Shown here: in pieces, positions 36,201 to 53,167 of the stretch
Layout: each line of letters opens with the position of its first letter
Numbering within the stretch: the stretch's first letter is position 1
Assembly (NCBI RefSeq): GCF_001659605.2
Contig: NC_035170.2
Coordinates: forward strand, 31,166,020 to 31,230,019
Origin: Manihot esculenta
Taxonomy: Eukaryota > Streptophyta > Magnoliopsida > Malpighiales > Euphorbiaceae
DNA: 64,000 nucleotides
Direction of reading: 5' to 3'
The notes under the pieces: generated by a model
Databases searched by the model: none
The model's input: the letters and a program-made list of their open reading frames with translations, nothing else
What the model was told of the DNA's origin: nothing
Program-made: the position numbers and the translations under genes

Positions 36201-36495
36201 CCATTCTATCACCGATCATCATCTGCTTCAATAAAACATCTGTGGAGAACTCATCTAACAAGTCATCAGCATCATAAAATGCTTCTTTGAGTGAATCAAC
36301 CCAATCTTTCACTTGATGACTCTGCCAATACTGTTCCTCTGCATCAAGAAGCACAGCTTGGATAGTTGAAACTGTCCTCCGAAGTTTCTCAAGCTCCTCT
36401 TTGACACCCAGGTACAGCTTGGTCTTTTGATGAACTAGTGAACCCAGTTTCTTAATGATTTCAACAGTAATGCCGGAGAGAACTGCATCTGCCAT
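33214..36495 (-). CDS. CC-NBS-LRR disease resistance protein, RGA/Blb1-like, 1093 aa
   Basis: Intact single-exon gene. Residues 1 to about 130 form an Rx-type coiled-coil domain (VLLDAEEQ, then DADDLLDEF at 75-83). The nucleotide-binding domain has the P-loop GIGGQGKTT (195-203), RNBS-A FELKMWVHVSE, kinase-2 LLVLDDLW (278-285), RNBS-B GSKIIVTAR (305-313), a GLPL variant GRVPLAI (368-374), RNBS-D CFAYYSLLPKGF and the MHD triad at 486-488. Leucine-rich repeats run from about residue 510 to 1075. All motifs needed for nucleotide binding are present, so the receptor should be functional as an intracellular sensor of pathogen effectors. The recognised pathogen cannot be read from sequence. LRR fragments and flank copies downstream show that the locus once held more copies. 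Confidence 0.95.
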   Translation of the reverse strand: MADAVLSGITVEIIKKLGSLVHQKTKLYLGVKEELEKLRRTVSTIQAVLLDAEEQYWQSHQVKDWVDSLKEAFYDADDLLDEFSTDVLLKQMMIGDRMVKEVGFFFSSSNPFAYGLKMAYKIEKIRNKLDEIAANRRFHLNERNEIPTPRVEEREQTHSSLPQGVVGREDDNEKIIDFLLDSSYEENVSIISIVGIGGQGKTTLAQLAFNDEKVKSNFELKMWVHVSEKFDVKEIVEKILESPYVGKHGNLNTLKDILHEKINRKKYLLVLDDLWNQDSEKWFKLKDLLAGGASGSKIIVTARYQMVSEIIRSEETHYLEGLPVDESWSLLKKMAFKPGQVPSLQHEKVGREIVEMCGRVPLAISVIGRVLYFTNTIDEWQLLKAKGFSNLNEGENKIMQTLKLSYTHLPSHLKRCFAYYSLLPKGFQIDVTYLVSLWMAQGFIKSSDLTRSLRDKGLEYLKDLVWRSFFQIVEKDDLGNVIFVEMHDLMYDLAKLVAKEENVSLNSDANRFEGVRHLLIDSDVESWRKVTERLPSATKLRSFISWSTKQDEEECHEIFSQLSCVRVLILWGMRFERLPPSIVKLIHIRFLDLSYSEGIEILPDSIIKLQNLHILILIDCKRLKQLPKHIKKLVNLQRLNLGGCVALTHMPLGIGQLTSLERLSMFMVAKDNSIHKRSGGLSELRYLNNLREDLEILNLLYVKNPASEFEAANLKEKQHLPSLKLAWKLGEPYEDDDSDAENDREISLEELHPHFNLKGLRVYGSGRLVFPSWISSLTNLVELVLDNCIRCQHFPPLDQFPSLKTLCIRDFTDLEYIESEINCDSALFFPSLEKLWLFNCPNLKGWRSHTSTSQSLQFHCLLYLEVKSCPNLTTMPLIPSVQELALTNASKKSLEDILKMNISVSPSTSSCSSVSPSELQLLHIEGIEDLELLPEELLTNLTSVQRLDIRYCPRLTKVSSALRHLASLETLVFVACEELDLLYLEDHSDMPWQCLGRLQRLAFSNLTKLASVPKGLQHLPTLSRLTITSCPNLTSLPDWIKSITGLQYFCILECPQISERCKNNMGADWPKIAHIPNIIIDKIWIQEDGCYKL

Positions 36496-37886
36496 TGCTT
36501 TTCAAGAGATTGGAAAGTAAGAGAAGGATTATGAAGGTGACTGTCTGGAGGATATTCTTATACCAAATTAAAAATACATATATATTTTTGGTGGACCTAC
36601 GTTGACTTAAAAGAATACTCTTTAATTAAGTGAGAATTAATACTGCTACCTGAATTTTAACAAATTCATTAGTTTATTCTTATAAGTTTTTAAATTTAAT
36701 TAAAATATTATTTTAATTATATTTTAAAATAATAATTTTTTAATTGAATTTAAAAATTACTGGGACATAATAATAAATTTCTTAAAAATTCAAAAATATA
36801 ATAATAAATTTCCTAAAATTTAAGAAAACCTAAATGTAATTCTCGCCGCTTTTAATCACATTAAAAAATTTTAAAAACTAATTATTTAATCTATTAAATT
36901 TAATAAAACTCATTAATTAATTAGAATATCTATTTAAAAACACTCCTTAAAACGTCTTTAAAATATTAAAAAGTCTACTAATCAATTTTTTTTAATTTTA
37001 AATATTAAATATCATATTATTTATTCTCTATAGTATTAATAAAATTTATTGATTAAACTTTTAATTTTATAAAAAAATAATACATCTTAATTTTTAGCAT
37101 AATATTATTTCAGTATTTATCTTAAAAATATATAACTAGTTAACCTGATTAAAATTTAATTTTTATTGGTGGTAATCTCTACACTTTGAGAAACTTTTAC
37201 TAAATAAATAAGTTGCTTCATATAATATAAGATCGATGTTGCATTCCAAAGAAGGGTGTAAATTTTAAAATATTTTTAAAAAATATTTTTTTAAAATTTA
37301 AAAATATTTTCCTTATGCATTCCAAAGAAGGGTGTAAATTTTTTTAATAAAATGAAAGTGAAAGGAAAAAATGGAGTTGGATGGTTGTAAGCAAGTCAAG
37401 GTCTTGCTTTGTAAGGTACTGAAATTGTGGATGCAATCAATTCATGTGGAACCCATGAAGAAAAATCCATGTTCTTGTGTTAATAGATTTTTACTATAAT
37501 AAAGAAAATTAAATAAAAAAAAAGACAATAATTAAACTAAAAATAGACATAATAATGTAAACGGAACATAATAACTGAACTAAAATTTTAAATTCAACAT
37601 AATAATTTCATTGAATAGTATTATTTTCAAGCATTTAAATCATTTGTAACCTTCTTTTTGGTATGACTTATTTTTGAAAAATATTTAAATTAATTTTTAT
37701 AAAATTATATAAAATTTTAATTTTCGAAATGAAAATTTTGTAAATTAATTAAAAATAATTATTATTTAATACTTGGATCATCTCTTGATTGAGAAGTTGA
37801 ATTTTCTGATATAGAGAAAGAGAAGATAAGACTAAGCATTTTCAATTTGCCTTTTTTTTTTTTTTATGTGGTTGCTCTTGATTTTT
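36496..37886. other. NBS-LRR promoter, then AT-rich intergenic DNA
   Basis: A minus-strand TATATATG-like run near 36573-36581 could serve as the TATA box. The stretch 36860-37130 resembles an AT-rich foldback family also seen at 38180-38500, 42290-42600 and 55520-55960. A 28-bp direct repeat (TGCATTCCAAAGAAGGGTGT) occurs at 37237 and 37316 around an AT-rich palindromic block. No other gene. Confidence 0.45.
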
Positions 37887-39570
37887 CATGGTCAATAATG
37901 AGATTAAACAAGATTTTGTTACAACGATTGCGGGAAGATATAAAATAAATGAGAAAAAATTATTTTTTAGTCCCTGAGGTATAGCGTAATTAATAGATTT
38001 GTTTCTCTATTTTTAGAACTCAACACTTTCGTTCTTGAGGTTTAATTCCGTCAAAATTCAAGGTCCCTCCATCAAACTTCAAGGTCTCTCCGTCAAAAAA
38101 TTCTGTTAAGTCAATGATTTTCACTTGGTTAATGGAAAGAGAATAAATATAATCCCAAAAATACCCTTATCAATAATAAAATAAGAAATTACTATTTAAT
38201 TCCTATAGTATGAAAAAACTCGCTATTTAATCCTTCAATTTTGAAAAATATATTAAAATATCTCTGACATTTTAAAAAGTCTACTAGTTAGTTCCTATAT
38301 TAATTTTATCACTAAATATTTTACGATTTAATCCCTATAGTTTAGAAAAAATTATTAATTGGTCCCTCAAATTATTAAAAAATTTACTAATTAGTCCCTC
38401 CATATCACGGATATTTTAGATTTTTTTTACAATACTTAACGACTAAAATTAATGGATAGACTAACTAGTAGACTTTTTAAAATGTTAGAAATATTTTAAT
38501 GAATTTTTCAAATGGCGAGCAGTGATCGATAGCGAATGACATCACAAAAGCAATTTATATTGAGTTTTAACTTTTTATTCTTAATAATTTAAATTTTATA
38601 TATTTTAATTTTTATTATTTTTACTGAATTTGAATTTTAAATTTATTGAAATTTTTATTTGTTTATGGAGATTGAGTTTGAGATTTTCTTTCTTGAATTT
38701 TGACGAAATTAAATTTTAGGGACTAAAGTGTTGAATTCAAAAAATAGAGGGACAAATATATTAATTATATAATATCTTAGAGACGAAAACATATTTTTTT
38801 CTTCAATTCTTTGAGAGAGGGACCTATAAATTTGTAGGAATTAAATTTCAGGGATTAAAGTATTGGATTCTAGAAAGGGTAGTTCGGTTATTTTTTCTGT
38901 CACTAACGGCATTTTTTATGGAGGGACCTCTAATTTTGACGGAATTAAATCTCAGGGACGAAAGTGTTGGGTTCTAAAAATAGAGGAACGAATCCATTAA
39001 TTACGCTATATCTCAGGGACTAAAAAGTAATTTTCCCAATAAATGAAGATTATGGGTTTTGATGCTTTCAAATTCTATATTTTCTGGTCCAGAGTAATAT
39101 CTAATTAATATGTTTATTAAAAAGTTAAACTTTTCAAAATATGTCGGTTCATACAAATATCATTATATAAATATTTATAATTCGCTGTTGGAAATTCTTT
39201 TTTACAATATTTAAAAAATAAAATAGAATTCCCCTTATATCATATCATTTATATATAATCATAATAATATTTAGATCATATATATATATATAATTTTATA
39301 ATCTAAAAATTATATGAAATCGCAAAATATCACTTTACATTGATGAAAATTATTATTATTATTATTTTTAATTTAAAATTTAAATGGGTTTTTTCAATGA
39401 AGTACAAAATTTTATTTTTTTAGACTTTTTAACTATTGGGCTCAATTATTGATGGATTATTTCATTCATTTGCTATATATATATTTTAATTTTGAACATT
39501 GATCAGGTGGAAGGAGACCCGACAGAGTGAACAAGCATGAAATTCAATTTTACAATGATGTTGCGAGAAT
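37887..39570 (+). pseudogene. Old beta-glucosidase (GH1) relic split by a Mutator-like element
   Basis: Three pieces match exons of genes A and C. Piece 1 (37887-37952) corresponds to the GDIAVDFYNR..EDIK region. Piece 2 (39047-39103) reads MGFDAFKFYIFWSRVIS, matching MGFDAFRLSISWSRVIP. Piece 3 (39507-39570), after an intron with a CAG acceptor, reads GGRRPDRVNKHEIQFYNDV, matching GGRRSEGVNEEGIKFYDDV. A TAA interrupts the frame near EDIK. In piece 1 the intron that separates NRYK from EDI in genes A and C is absent. The remaining exons are gone. Confidence 0.72.
37953..39037. mobile_element. Mutator-like non-autonomous element (MULE-MITE), 1085 bp
   Basis: The 9-bp target duplication AATAAATGA (37944-37952 and 39038-39046) flanks inverted repeats of about 120 bp that contain TTTTTAGTCCCTGAG, CTCTATTTTTAGAAC and TTAATTCCGTCAAAATT. 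A 9-bp duplication with long inverted ends is diagnostic of Mutator-like transposons. There is no transposase. The interior carries a second copy of the AT-rich foldback family (about 38180-38500). Confidence 0.9.
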
Positions 39571-41249
39571 TATCTCCTTTATCATTAGAGTATTCAAATT
39601 AGTAAATTGATAATAAGTACCTAAACTCACTATATTTTTTTTATATTAATTTTTTTAATTTTGTTATGTTATTTTTAATAAAAAATATTTTTTATTAAAA
39701 TTTTTATTTTAAACAAATTTAAAGTTGAAAGTGTTAAAAAAATTAGTAGATGATATTTTAGATATATTTTGAACCAACGCCTTATTTAAGGCCGTAACTC
39801 AAACTCAATGAATAAATAGCTGAGTTTCATGACTTCAAAAAAAATATAGCTGAGTTTCAGTTCAGTTATATAGAATTTAAATTATTTCAGATAATTATAA
39901 ATACAATCAAATTAAATATTAAAATAAAAATAATAAAATTATTTATTAATTTATTTTTTTTAAATTTAATATCTTCTTTACCTTTTATCAGAAAAAGACC
40001 TATATAAATTATTATTTTAGAAGTAATAAGATATCTCTTAATTCATCTCTTCCTTCTGCATATGTCTCCTCATTTTCCTTTTTCTTTATCTTTCGATTTC
40101 TTCATCCTTTTAAGTTGAATTGAATTGAATTTATATTTATTTTATTTTTTATTTTTTATTTTTTATAATGACTTTTAATAGTTAATTTATTTTTTAATTG
40201 AATATTAATCTAATTAAGATTTTAATTAAGTTATGAGATCTAATTTCATTTTCTTCATCTTAAATTATATTTTTATTTTTTTAAAAAAACAATACTTCTA
40301 TAGTCTATTGAATATCCTAATTAAATAATACATTATTAAGTAACTCAAATAAATATATAATTATTTAATTAAATATTAATCTAGTTAAAATTTTAATTAA
40401 GTTGTGAGATCTAATTTCATTTTCTGTTCATCTTAAATTTTATTTTTATTTTTTTTAGATACAATACTTCTATAGTCTATTGGATATCCTAATTAAATAA
40501 TATATTATTAATTAACTCAAATAAATATATAATTATTTAATTGAATTAATATAAATAACAATTAGGATATCTTTTTATTTTGAGAAATTGAGTGATTTTT
40601 TAATGTGATTAATTAATTAAATTTATATGCTTATTAGAGTTATTAATTAATTAAAAATTAATTTAACACTTTACAAATTAATTTAATCTTATGAAAGAAT
40701 TAATAGAATTTACTTATTTAAATACTTTTAATTAATCGTTTGTTTTATCATTTTATTGCACTTATTTTACTCCTCCTTAAATTTTTCTAAAATTAAATTT
40801 TTAATTGAAATTTCTTTGGTCTCTTTTATTTTAATAATTTTTTTCTTTTCTTTATCGTTTAATATTTAAATTAAATAAATATAAAGTAGATCAATACACC
40901 TTATTTATAAAAATTATTAAATTGAAAAGAAAAATCAATTATATAATTAGCGAATTCTATCCCATTCCATGAATAGAAAATTTAGACCTTTAAATATTTA
41001 GAAAACATTCAAAATGGAAAAAATCTTATATTTACCCTTAAACTTTCAGTGAAGGCTCAATTTTAACCAAAATAAAAATTCATTCCCAATTGAACCAAAG
41101 ATTTTCAATTCAACTCAAATATACCCAACTTCTTATAAATCTATGTGCGTGTGAGTTTCACTCCGCTGTAAATATTAAAAAATTACAATTGTTTAATGTT
41201 AATAATGTATCTTCCCATATTTATCAAATTACTATCAAACACAAGCTTC
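39571..41249. other. AT-rich intergenic DNA
   Basis: No gene seen; it contains the 171-bp tandem repeat listed separately. Confidence 0.45.
40190..40535. repeat. Tandem repeat, 2 x 171 bp
   Basis: Two units with GAGATCTAATTTCATTTTCT, ACAATACTTCTATAGTCTAT and CTCAAATAAATATATAATTA follow one another with a 171-bp period and few differences; a third copy begins and breaks off near 40535. Confidence 0.85.
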
Positions 41250-41257
41250 TCTATCAA

Positions 41258-41388
41258 CAGTGGTTGAGCCAGGAGCTTCCCTTTGGTAGTACACCGGCTG
41301 CGCCGCTGCGGTACCTTCATCCCCTTCAAAACATTTTCCGATCGCCGGTACGGCACGTACCCCTTGCCGTACCTTTCCTCCGCCACTG
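41258..41388. mobile_element. hAT-type MITE, 131 bp
   Basis: The 8-bp target duplication TCTATCAA lies at 41250-41257 and 41389-41396. Ends are CAGTGGTTGAG and CTCCGCCACTG, inverted repeats matching at 9 of 11 positions; CAGTGGCGGAG ends are common in plant hAT MITEs. It is strikingly GC-rich for the region. Confidence 0.88.
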
Positions 41389-41989
41389 TCTATCAACCCT
41401 TCTTTGATCATATTTTCCGCTGCCTCTTTGTAACTAAAATACTCAATTTCAGTAATGCAATCCATTATTAGAACCCAAGTTGCAGGTCTTAATAATTCAA
41501 GAAAATAGGGATTTTGGGTATTTCTCAATTAAAATCGATTTCATCTGCCATGAGTGACTTAATTAGTATGATAAATGTACAAAGTACTTTCTTTGGTTTC
41601 CAGGAAGCAATTGACATGAGCATGAATCAGAGGAACCATTAGAACTTGACCCGTGAAAACATCTTTGTTGAATTAAATTAAAGATGTCATAACAAAAGCA
41701 CAATGTTCTTGAAATTTCTTAAAGCAATTCGGACAATAGATGATTTTTTTTAATAAAAGAATTTTGGATTTAAGAACCAAAATGTAGGAAAGACGTTTCT
41801 CAAGGTGAGTTAAAAAACTTCGTAACTCATTCTGGTTGTTGCAATAACTTAATCTTTTTATTTTTAAATAAAAAAAATATTTATATAAATCTCTTTAATT
41901 ATTAAATAATAAAACAATTAAAAACATTATCAATTTCATACAACTTTTTTTTTCCAATTCTACTTTAGAATCTCTTTATTTTAAAAAAT

Positions 41990-42850
41990 AGATTTAATTC
42001 GGTATTTCCAAAACCTTTATTCTAAGTTAGCTCAGGTCCCTATCTTGTTCATCAATTAATTCTTCTCTTACTGGTTATTGTTTCATCCTTTTGCAGCTGC
42101 ATCGATTCTAAAAATATAAATTATATTTTTATTGGACTAAATAATTATTTTTATTCTACAAGTTCATAATTAAATTATACCAACATCTAATTTAAACTAA
42201 ATGTTCATTATTTTTATCATATAAAATTTAACTTTGATTTAAATTTATAATATAGTTTTATTTTTTCATCCATCTTATTGTTAATAAAATAAAAAAATAA
42301 AAAAAATTAACTATTTAATTCATATGATATAATAAAATTCAATAATTAAATTTTTTATTTAAAAAAATATTAAAACATCAAGTCTACTAATTAATTTATT
42401 TATTAATTTTAATCATTAAATATTATAAAAATATTTAAATTTATAATATAAAGAAATTAAATTAATAAAATTTTTAAAATTATAAAAATTAAATTTAATT
42501 AATTAATATTTTAAAATATCAAAAATATTTTAATATAATTTTTAAAATAAAATAATTAATCAATTTTATTAAATTATAGAAATTAAACAGTAATTTTTTA
42601 ATAAATAAATACGTAAAAGGGGAGACAAATTTTGATGCTGTTGCGACTTGAGGTTGAAGGATTCTTTCCTCAATTGGAATTCACACAGAAGTCACGTGAT
42701 GAAAGTGAAAAGATATAATTTTGATGTGATAGTTTGGGATTTTTAGGTGGTCCAAATGAATGTTTCCACCCCAATTAAAATTAAAATAATATAATCATCA
42801 TTTAAAGAAATTTAAAAGAGATGCATTCCGCCAGTCAAAAGAGTAAAAAA
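41990..42850 (+). repeat. Upstream part of duplication block 1 (copy at 54560-54990)
   Basis: Blocks TTCCAAAACCTTTA, TCTTGTTCAT and ATCAATTAATTCTT (41990-42060), and TTTTGATGTGATAGTTTG with TTTTAGGTGGTCCAA (42720-42755), recur in the same order at 54575-54900. AT-rich foldback sequence (42290-42600) interrupts this copy. No gene is present. Confidence 0.7.
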
Positions 42851-43574
42851 AATATTATAATAATAATAACTTAACTATTAAGGTATGGAGATTAAATTTT
42901 AAAATAATAAAATTATGTTTAATGAAAATTAAATCAATCTATATTTATTGGAGAGAGGGATATAACATATAAATTTAATTTCCACAAACTATAAATTTTT
43001 TTCTTCATCGATTTATTTTATAAAAAAATTTATTAGAAAAAAAAAGAATGATATAAATTTTAAATGGCATACTACGTGTAAAAAAGATTCAACTCCAATT
43101 AAGGCTACAATTATACCAAATGAAAAGCTTAGGATAACATATTTTAAATTAAAATGTAAAAATAAATAAATTTTAGAATTTAAAAAATGTGATATGAAAT
43201 ACATATTTTCCTCTGTGGTTCTTATATGTCTCGATACTCTCATTTTTTTCTTTTTTTTAAACATAACTCCTTTTTCTTTCTTATAAAAAATGATCTACGT
43301 CAATTGACTATTAATTAAAAAAAAGATGTTGTTGTCTTTATTAAGAGTTATAGAGATATTCTGATCGTCGCTTATAATTTCTGTATGATGGAGATGTTTC
43401 TCACATACAATTCAATCAATTTTCAGGATATGCAGACATTTTTTGTAGATTTATGGCATCTTTTAGAGGGGTATCTATTATGAAATTAGAAGCAAAAAGA
43501 TATTTGTTTTGATTTTTTAACAATGTTAATTTTTCTTCAGATATTTCTAATCACACCACTGCGAATGTTAATTT
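42851..43574. other. AT-rich intergenic DNA
   Basis: No gene, repeat boundary or RNA signal supported. Confidence 0.4.
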
Positions 43575-44063
43575 GACAAGTAAAAATGAAGCGGCTCATC
43601 CCGTCAAAGGTCGGGATAGCCGAAAGCAATTATCGTCTTGTGTTGTAACTGCCGAGGACTCGGCAATTCTCGGACAGGTAATACATTGAAGGATTTGGTT
43701 ACTAGTTATAAGCCGGACATTTTATTTTTGATGGAAACCAAAGTTTTAGTTTTCCGTTGCTATTTGCTCTTTGCGACGAAATTTTTACTTTTTAATGGCT
43801 GCATTCTTATGGACTATTTGCAAGTGGTTCAATCTATTTAATCTCCACATTTAGATATTTTTGAACTAGATTTGATTTTGAATGATTGTAAATTTTTGTT
43901 AGACCCTAGAACTCATATTTTTATTAGATGTATTCGTCGTCATGCCACTCTAACTGCTTATATTTTGATTAGAGAATCTATTAGATATGATCGTTTGTGA
44001 TGATATCTCTTTTTATTTAATAAAATTTTATTAATATAATAAATAATTTTACTTTAAAAAAAA
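43575..44063 (+). pseudogene. LINE (non-LTR retrotransposon) remnant
   Basis: 43641-43735 reads CCNCRGLGNSRTGNTLKDLV followed by TSYKPDILFLMETK, the N-terminal signature of plant L1 endonuclease (usually WNCRGLGN and PDILFLMETK). The rest of the endonuclease and all of the reverse transcriptase are missing. A LINE-like 3' end (TATTTAATAAAATTTTATT, then an A run to 44063) closes it. Block 2 (55000-55250) lacks it, so it inserted into block 1 after the duplication or was lost from block 2. Confidence 0.75.
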
Positions 44064-46191
44064 TTGATATGAAACAGTACACTCGTTAGGGAAATAACGT
44101 TAAATTTTTTGGAATTTGAAAAATCATTTTGAAAAGAAAAATAAAAGATAAAAAAAGCTATCTCCTAACAATTAGGGAAAGCAACTTACAATCGTTATAA
44201 TATATTTTGGGAATAAAAAGGTTTAAAATTAAAAGATTATATGTAAAAAAAGACCCTTCATCCTTGCTCTTTGGATTCCCCTTCTTATATTTTAGCTTTA
44301 GTAATTTTCCTTGATTTCAAAAGTTTATGACAAGTTGAAAAAAAAGTTTATTACAAGTTTGTTATTTAAATTGATGAAAAAATAATTCTATCATATATTT
44401 AACTAAAACCATTGAAAATTAATTACTTATAGTAATATGCATAAATTTTATAATCTAAAAGTTTTTAACGGTGATTACATAATAATTTACAGTATTATTA
44501 TTTATTATATTAATATTTTGAGATTCAGAAAATAAGATTTACAATGATTGTCTAAATTCAATCGGAAAAGAAATTCTTCTTCCCCTTTTATCCCTTTTAT
44601 TTTTGTGTGATATTTAACCATGTCTCTGTCACTCAGTTCCATATCTATGGGTGTGTCAGAATACTTCTTCATGGCTATTTAATTTTCTCTGACGTGCATG
44701 CGGATAGAACTGCGAGGTGACTGGCTTGCTCCCTTACCTCTTGTCACATTACCCGACTAGACTTTCTACATATAGACCTGCGCGGGTAACTTGTTCGGCT
44801 TATCTTTTATTACCGCGTTAGGGCGTGCTACATAGGGCTAGTTTATTTTGAAAAAGACTCGGTGGACTTGAGCCCGTATTCTTTTTTAAAGTATGATTTT
44901 ATCCCAAACATTAAAAATCCAGGCATCATCATATATTATATTTTTTTTATTGGTGAAAATTACTCCTTATCCTTAGCTCTTGGATTCCCCTCCTTTAAGA
45001 TGGCTTACATGAAACACTTGAGGGTTCAAAGTATTTTAGTAATTTTTTAATCACAATTTGATTTTTTTTAATGATAAAGAGATGGAATTAATATATTAAA
45101 TTTGAGAGCTTTTAAAGATCTATTAAATTTATTCAGATCTATTAAATTTATTCAGAATTAGGCTGATTAATTTACCATTCCCAAATTAAATTTGTGAGTT
45201 TAAATTATTATTATTTAATTTTTAAAAATAAAATCAATATTTTAATTAATTGTATGTGCACTATATACTATAATAAAATTTTTAGATTCAAAATTGGGGA
45301 TAAATATATCATTTTGATTTTTTTATTAATTTCATTAATTACAAATGCAGATAAAATATGAAATTTTATTTTTCATTAAATTCATTAGTGGGACATTTTG
45401 CAATTTTGTAGTACAATTATTAGAAAGTTGGAAATTTCTAAAGAGATTAATCTTGTCCCAGATAAAGAAGACAAAAAAGAAATGTACTCTTGTAGAAGAT
45501 CTTGTGGTTGTAGGTCCCATGTCATTTTTTAGTGGGCCATCCTTGTTCTCAATGCAAATTTTTTCTTCCTTTCGGAATTGTGATCAGGAAGTTTTATAAA
45601 TTTTTTTAAAAAAAATGTAAAAACTGAAGTGTGAAAATTATTTAATTATTTTAAAATTTTAAATATTTTTGAATTTAAGTGTTTAAAAGTAGTATTTTTT
45701 TAAAAATTTAGGTGATTATTATGTCTCAAATAGAATTAAGATATTTTATAGATAAAAATAATAAAATACATATGTAAGTACCCATTTGGTTTATTCTTAA
45801 TTAATATGATTAAAATATTTATTATTTTATTATTAAAAATATATTAAATAAATAAAATAATTTTTAATTTAATAAATTATTTTTTATTTATATATCATAA
45901 TATAATTAGTAGGAAATATTATCTCAATATGTCACGTGTACTCTGGCATAGTGTATTGTATAATTTTTCTAATAAAGGATAAGCTAAAAAATAATTTGTA
46001 AAAATTACCATTTCGAATATTGAAGAATAATCTATTTCAGGTAAATTGGAATATGACTCCATGTATACGTAAGAACGTAGCACGTCATGAAGGATTAATT
46101 TTTCTCTTTGTCAAAAGAAAAAAGTGGGCCAACCTCTGTGGAATCTTGCTTTGGCTTTAATGCATGCAATTAATTACGTTAGCACGAACTC
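44064..46191 (+). repeat. Duplicated upstream region of beta-glucosidase gene A
   Basis: Several ordered segments match the region upstream of gene C: 44280-44470 with 55370-55510, 45000-45050 with 55320-55380, and 45370-45600 with 56890-57175 (the last includes GAGATTAATCTT, ATGTACT.TTGT and TTTTTTAGTGGGCCA). A GC-richer island at 44690-44835 is made of two diverged copies of about 65 bp starting GATAGAACTGCG and ATAGACCTGCGC; I cannot identify it. A G-box CACGTG is at 45933-45938. No gene. Confidence 0.65.
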
Positions 46192-46200
46192 TATATAAAG
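46192..46200 (+). promoter_or_regulatory. TATA box of beta-glucosidase gene A
   Basis: TATATAAAG, 59 bp before the start codon; the same box with nearly identical flanks precedes gene C. Confidence 0.85.
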
Positions 46201-46258
46201 GGCATTGCCATGAGAAGTGGAAACCACACAACCACTTGAAAATCTTAACACCATCAAC

Positions 46259-49110
<2,852 letters not shown>

Positions 49111-49320
49111 TTTGTACTGAGGTGCGCCAAAATGAGCTGTGGCTTGTGTGTGTGTCTTGCAATGAAATAATATGATTGGGCTACTTCTTAGCTCCAATGA
49201 CATAGCTTGTGTGGTAATAGTTTTGTGTGTCTTTGTCTAGCAATTAAATAATATCATTGAGCTTACTGTTAAGCTCCAATGTTGACATGGGTTGTTTTGT
49301 AATAGATTTTTGAAATGAAC
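49111..49320 (+). other. 3' untranslated region of gene A with a tandem end module
   Basis: Two similar segments of about 60 bp (49153-49210 and 49242-49304) share AA.TAAATAATAT.ATTG, CTTAGCTCCAATG-like and TTGTGTGGTAATA-like blocks. Both contain AATAAT-type poly(A) signals. The same pair follows the pseudogene and gene C. Confidence 0.6.
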
Positions 49321-50175
49321 GAAGAGTGTTTATCTCTTCCAGGAATTCTAAACTTTGAGAATTTTTATTAATATTATTGGTTTTTGTATGCATATATCTT
49401 ATTAATATATTTTTTTTGTACCCTGCTTATACTATCTAACTGCAATAATTAAAGTTAGGGGATTTTTCTTAAAAAAAAAAAGAAGTAGGGTATTTAACTT
49501 TTTTTTTTTTAATTTGCCCATTTTAACTGTTATAGAAGACATATTCCATTTGTTTTTGTGTATAATAATTTTTTAAAAAATATTTATTCGTAATATACCA
49601 TATAAAAAAGAAGTTTGCCATAAAAAGAAATGGTGCATTGGAATAGCAATAATTGATCCATTTTTGTAAGTTCGGTAACAAAAAGTTTTTTCCTGGGAAA
49701 GTATTAAAAGAAAAAATTAAATTCATCATATAAAGAAAATAGGTTCTTTGTATCAGGTCAAAAGCAAAAACTAAAAAAAAAAAAAAAAAGTAAATGTTTA
49801 AAAGGAAAAGTACAGAATGTGTACCCTACTAATTTTCTCCCATTTCTAGTTTCATGAGCCGGTCTGCACCAACTTTTTTTTTTCCAGGAAAAAAAAAACA
49901 TTTGTATTACGTTATTGCAATGTGCAGCAAAATTTAATTACAGTAAAGAAAGTAAATCTGATATTTAATACTGCTGTCAATCCGGCAATAATAAATTTTA
50001 TAGCCAAAATTTAATTATTATATTTACCGTAGTATTTATATGACGAGAAATTTATTAAAAAAAATATTTTAAAGATTAGAGTAAATATCAAGAATAAGTA
50101 GAATTAAAACTTTAATATTCTACATGATCGAGACGAAGAACCATAAAGAGTATTATAGACGATAATAAAAATATA
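49321..50175. other. Spacer between gene A and the pseudogene
   Basis: AT-rich with long A/T runs; no gene. The promoter and first exon expected for the pseudogene are not found here. Confidence 0.45.
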
Positions 50176-52985
<2,810 letters not shown>

Positions 52986-53167
52986 AGGTTGAGGTGCCAA
53001 AATTAAAGAGATATGGCTTGTGTGTGTCTTGCAATGAAATAATATGACTGGGCTACTTCTTAGCTCCAATGACATAGCTTGTGTGGTAATAGTTTTGTGT
53101 GTATCTAGCAATTAAATAAATATCGTTGGCTTACTGTTAAGCTCCCATGACATAGGTTGTGTTGTAA

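Noticed and set aside
41235..41528. Overlapping GC-rich ORFs near 41.3 kb
   Set aside because: They are produced by the 131-bp hAT MITE and are not conserved coding sequence.
46217..46258. Possible N-terminal extension of gene A (and of gene C from 59820) beginning with ETTQPLEN or QTTQALEN
   Set aside because: The extended frames start at GTG, lie only about 17 bp after the TATA box and would put a polar stretch before the signal peptide. The ATG in CATCAACATGG is the natural start.
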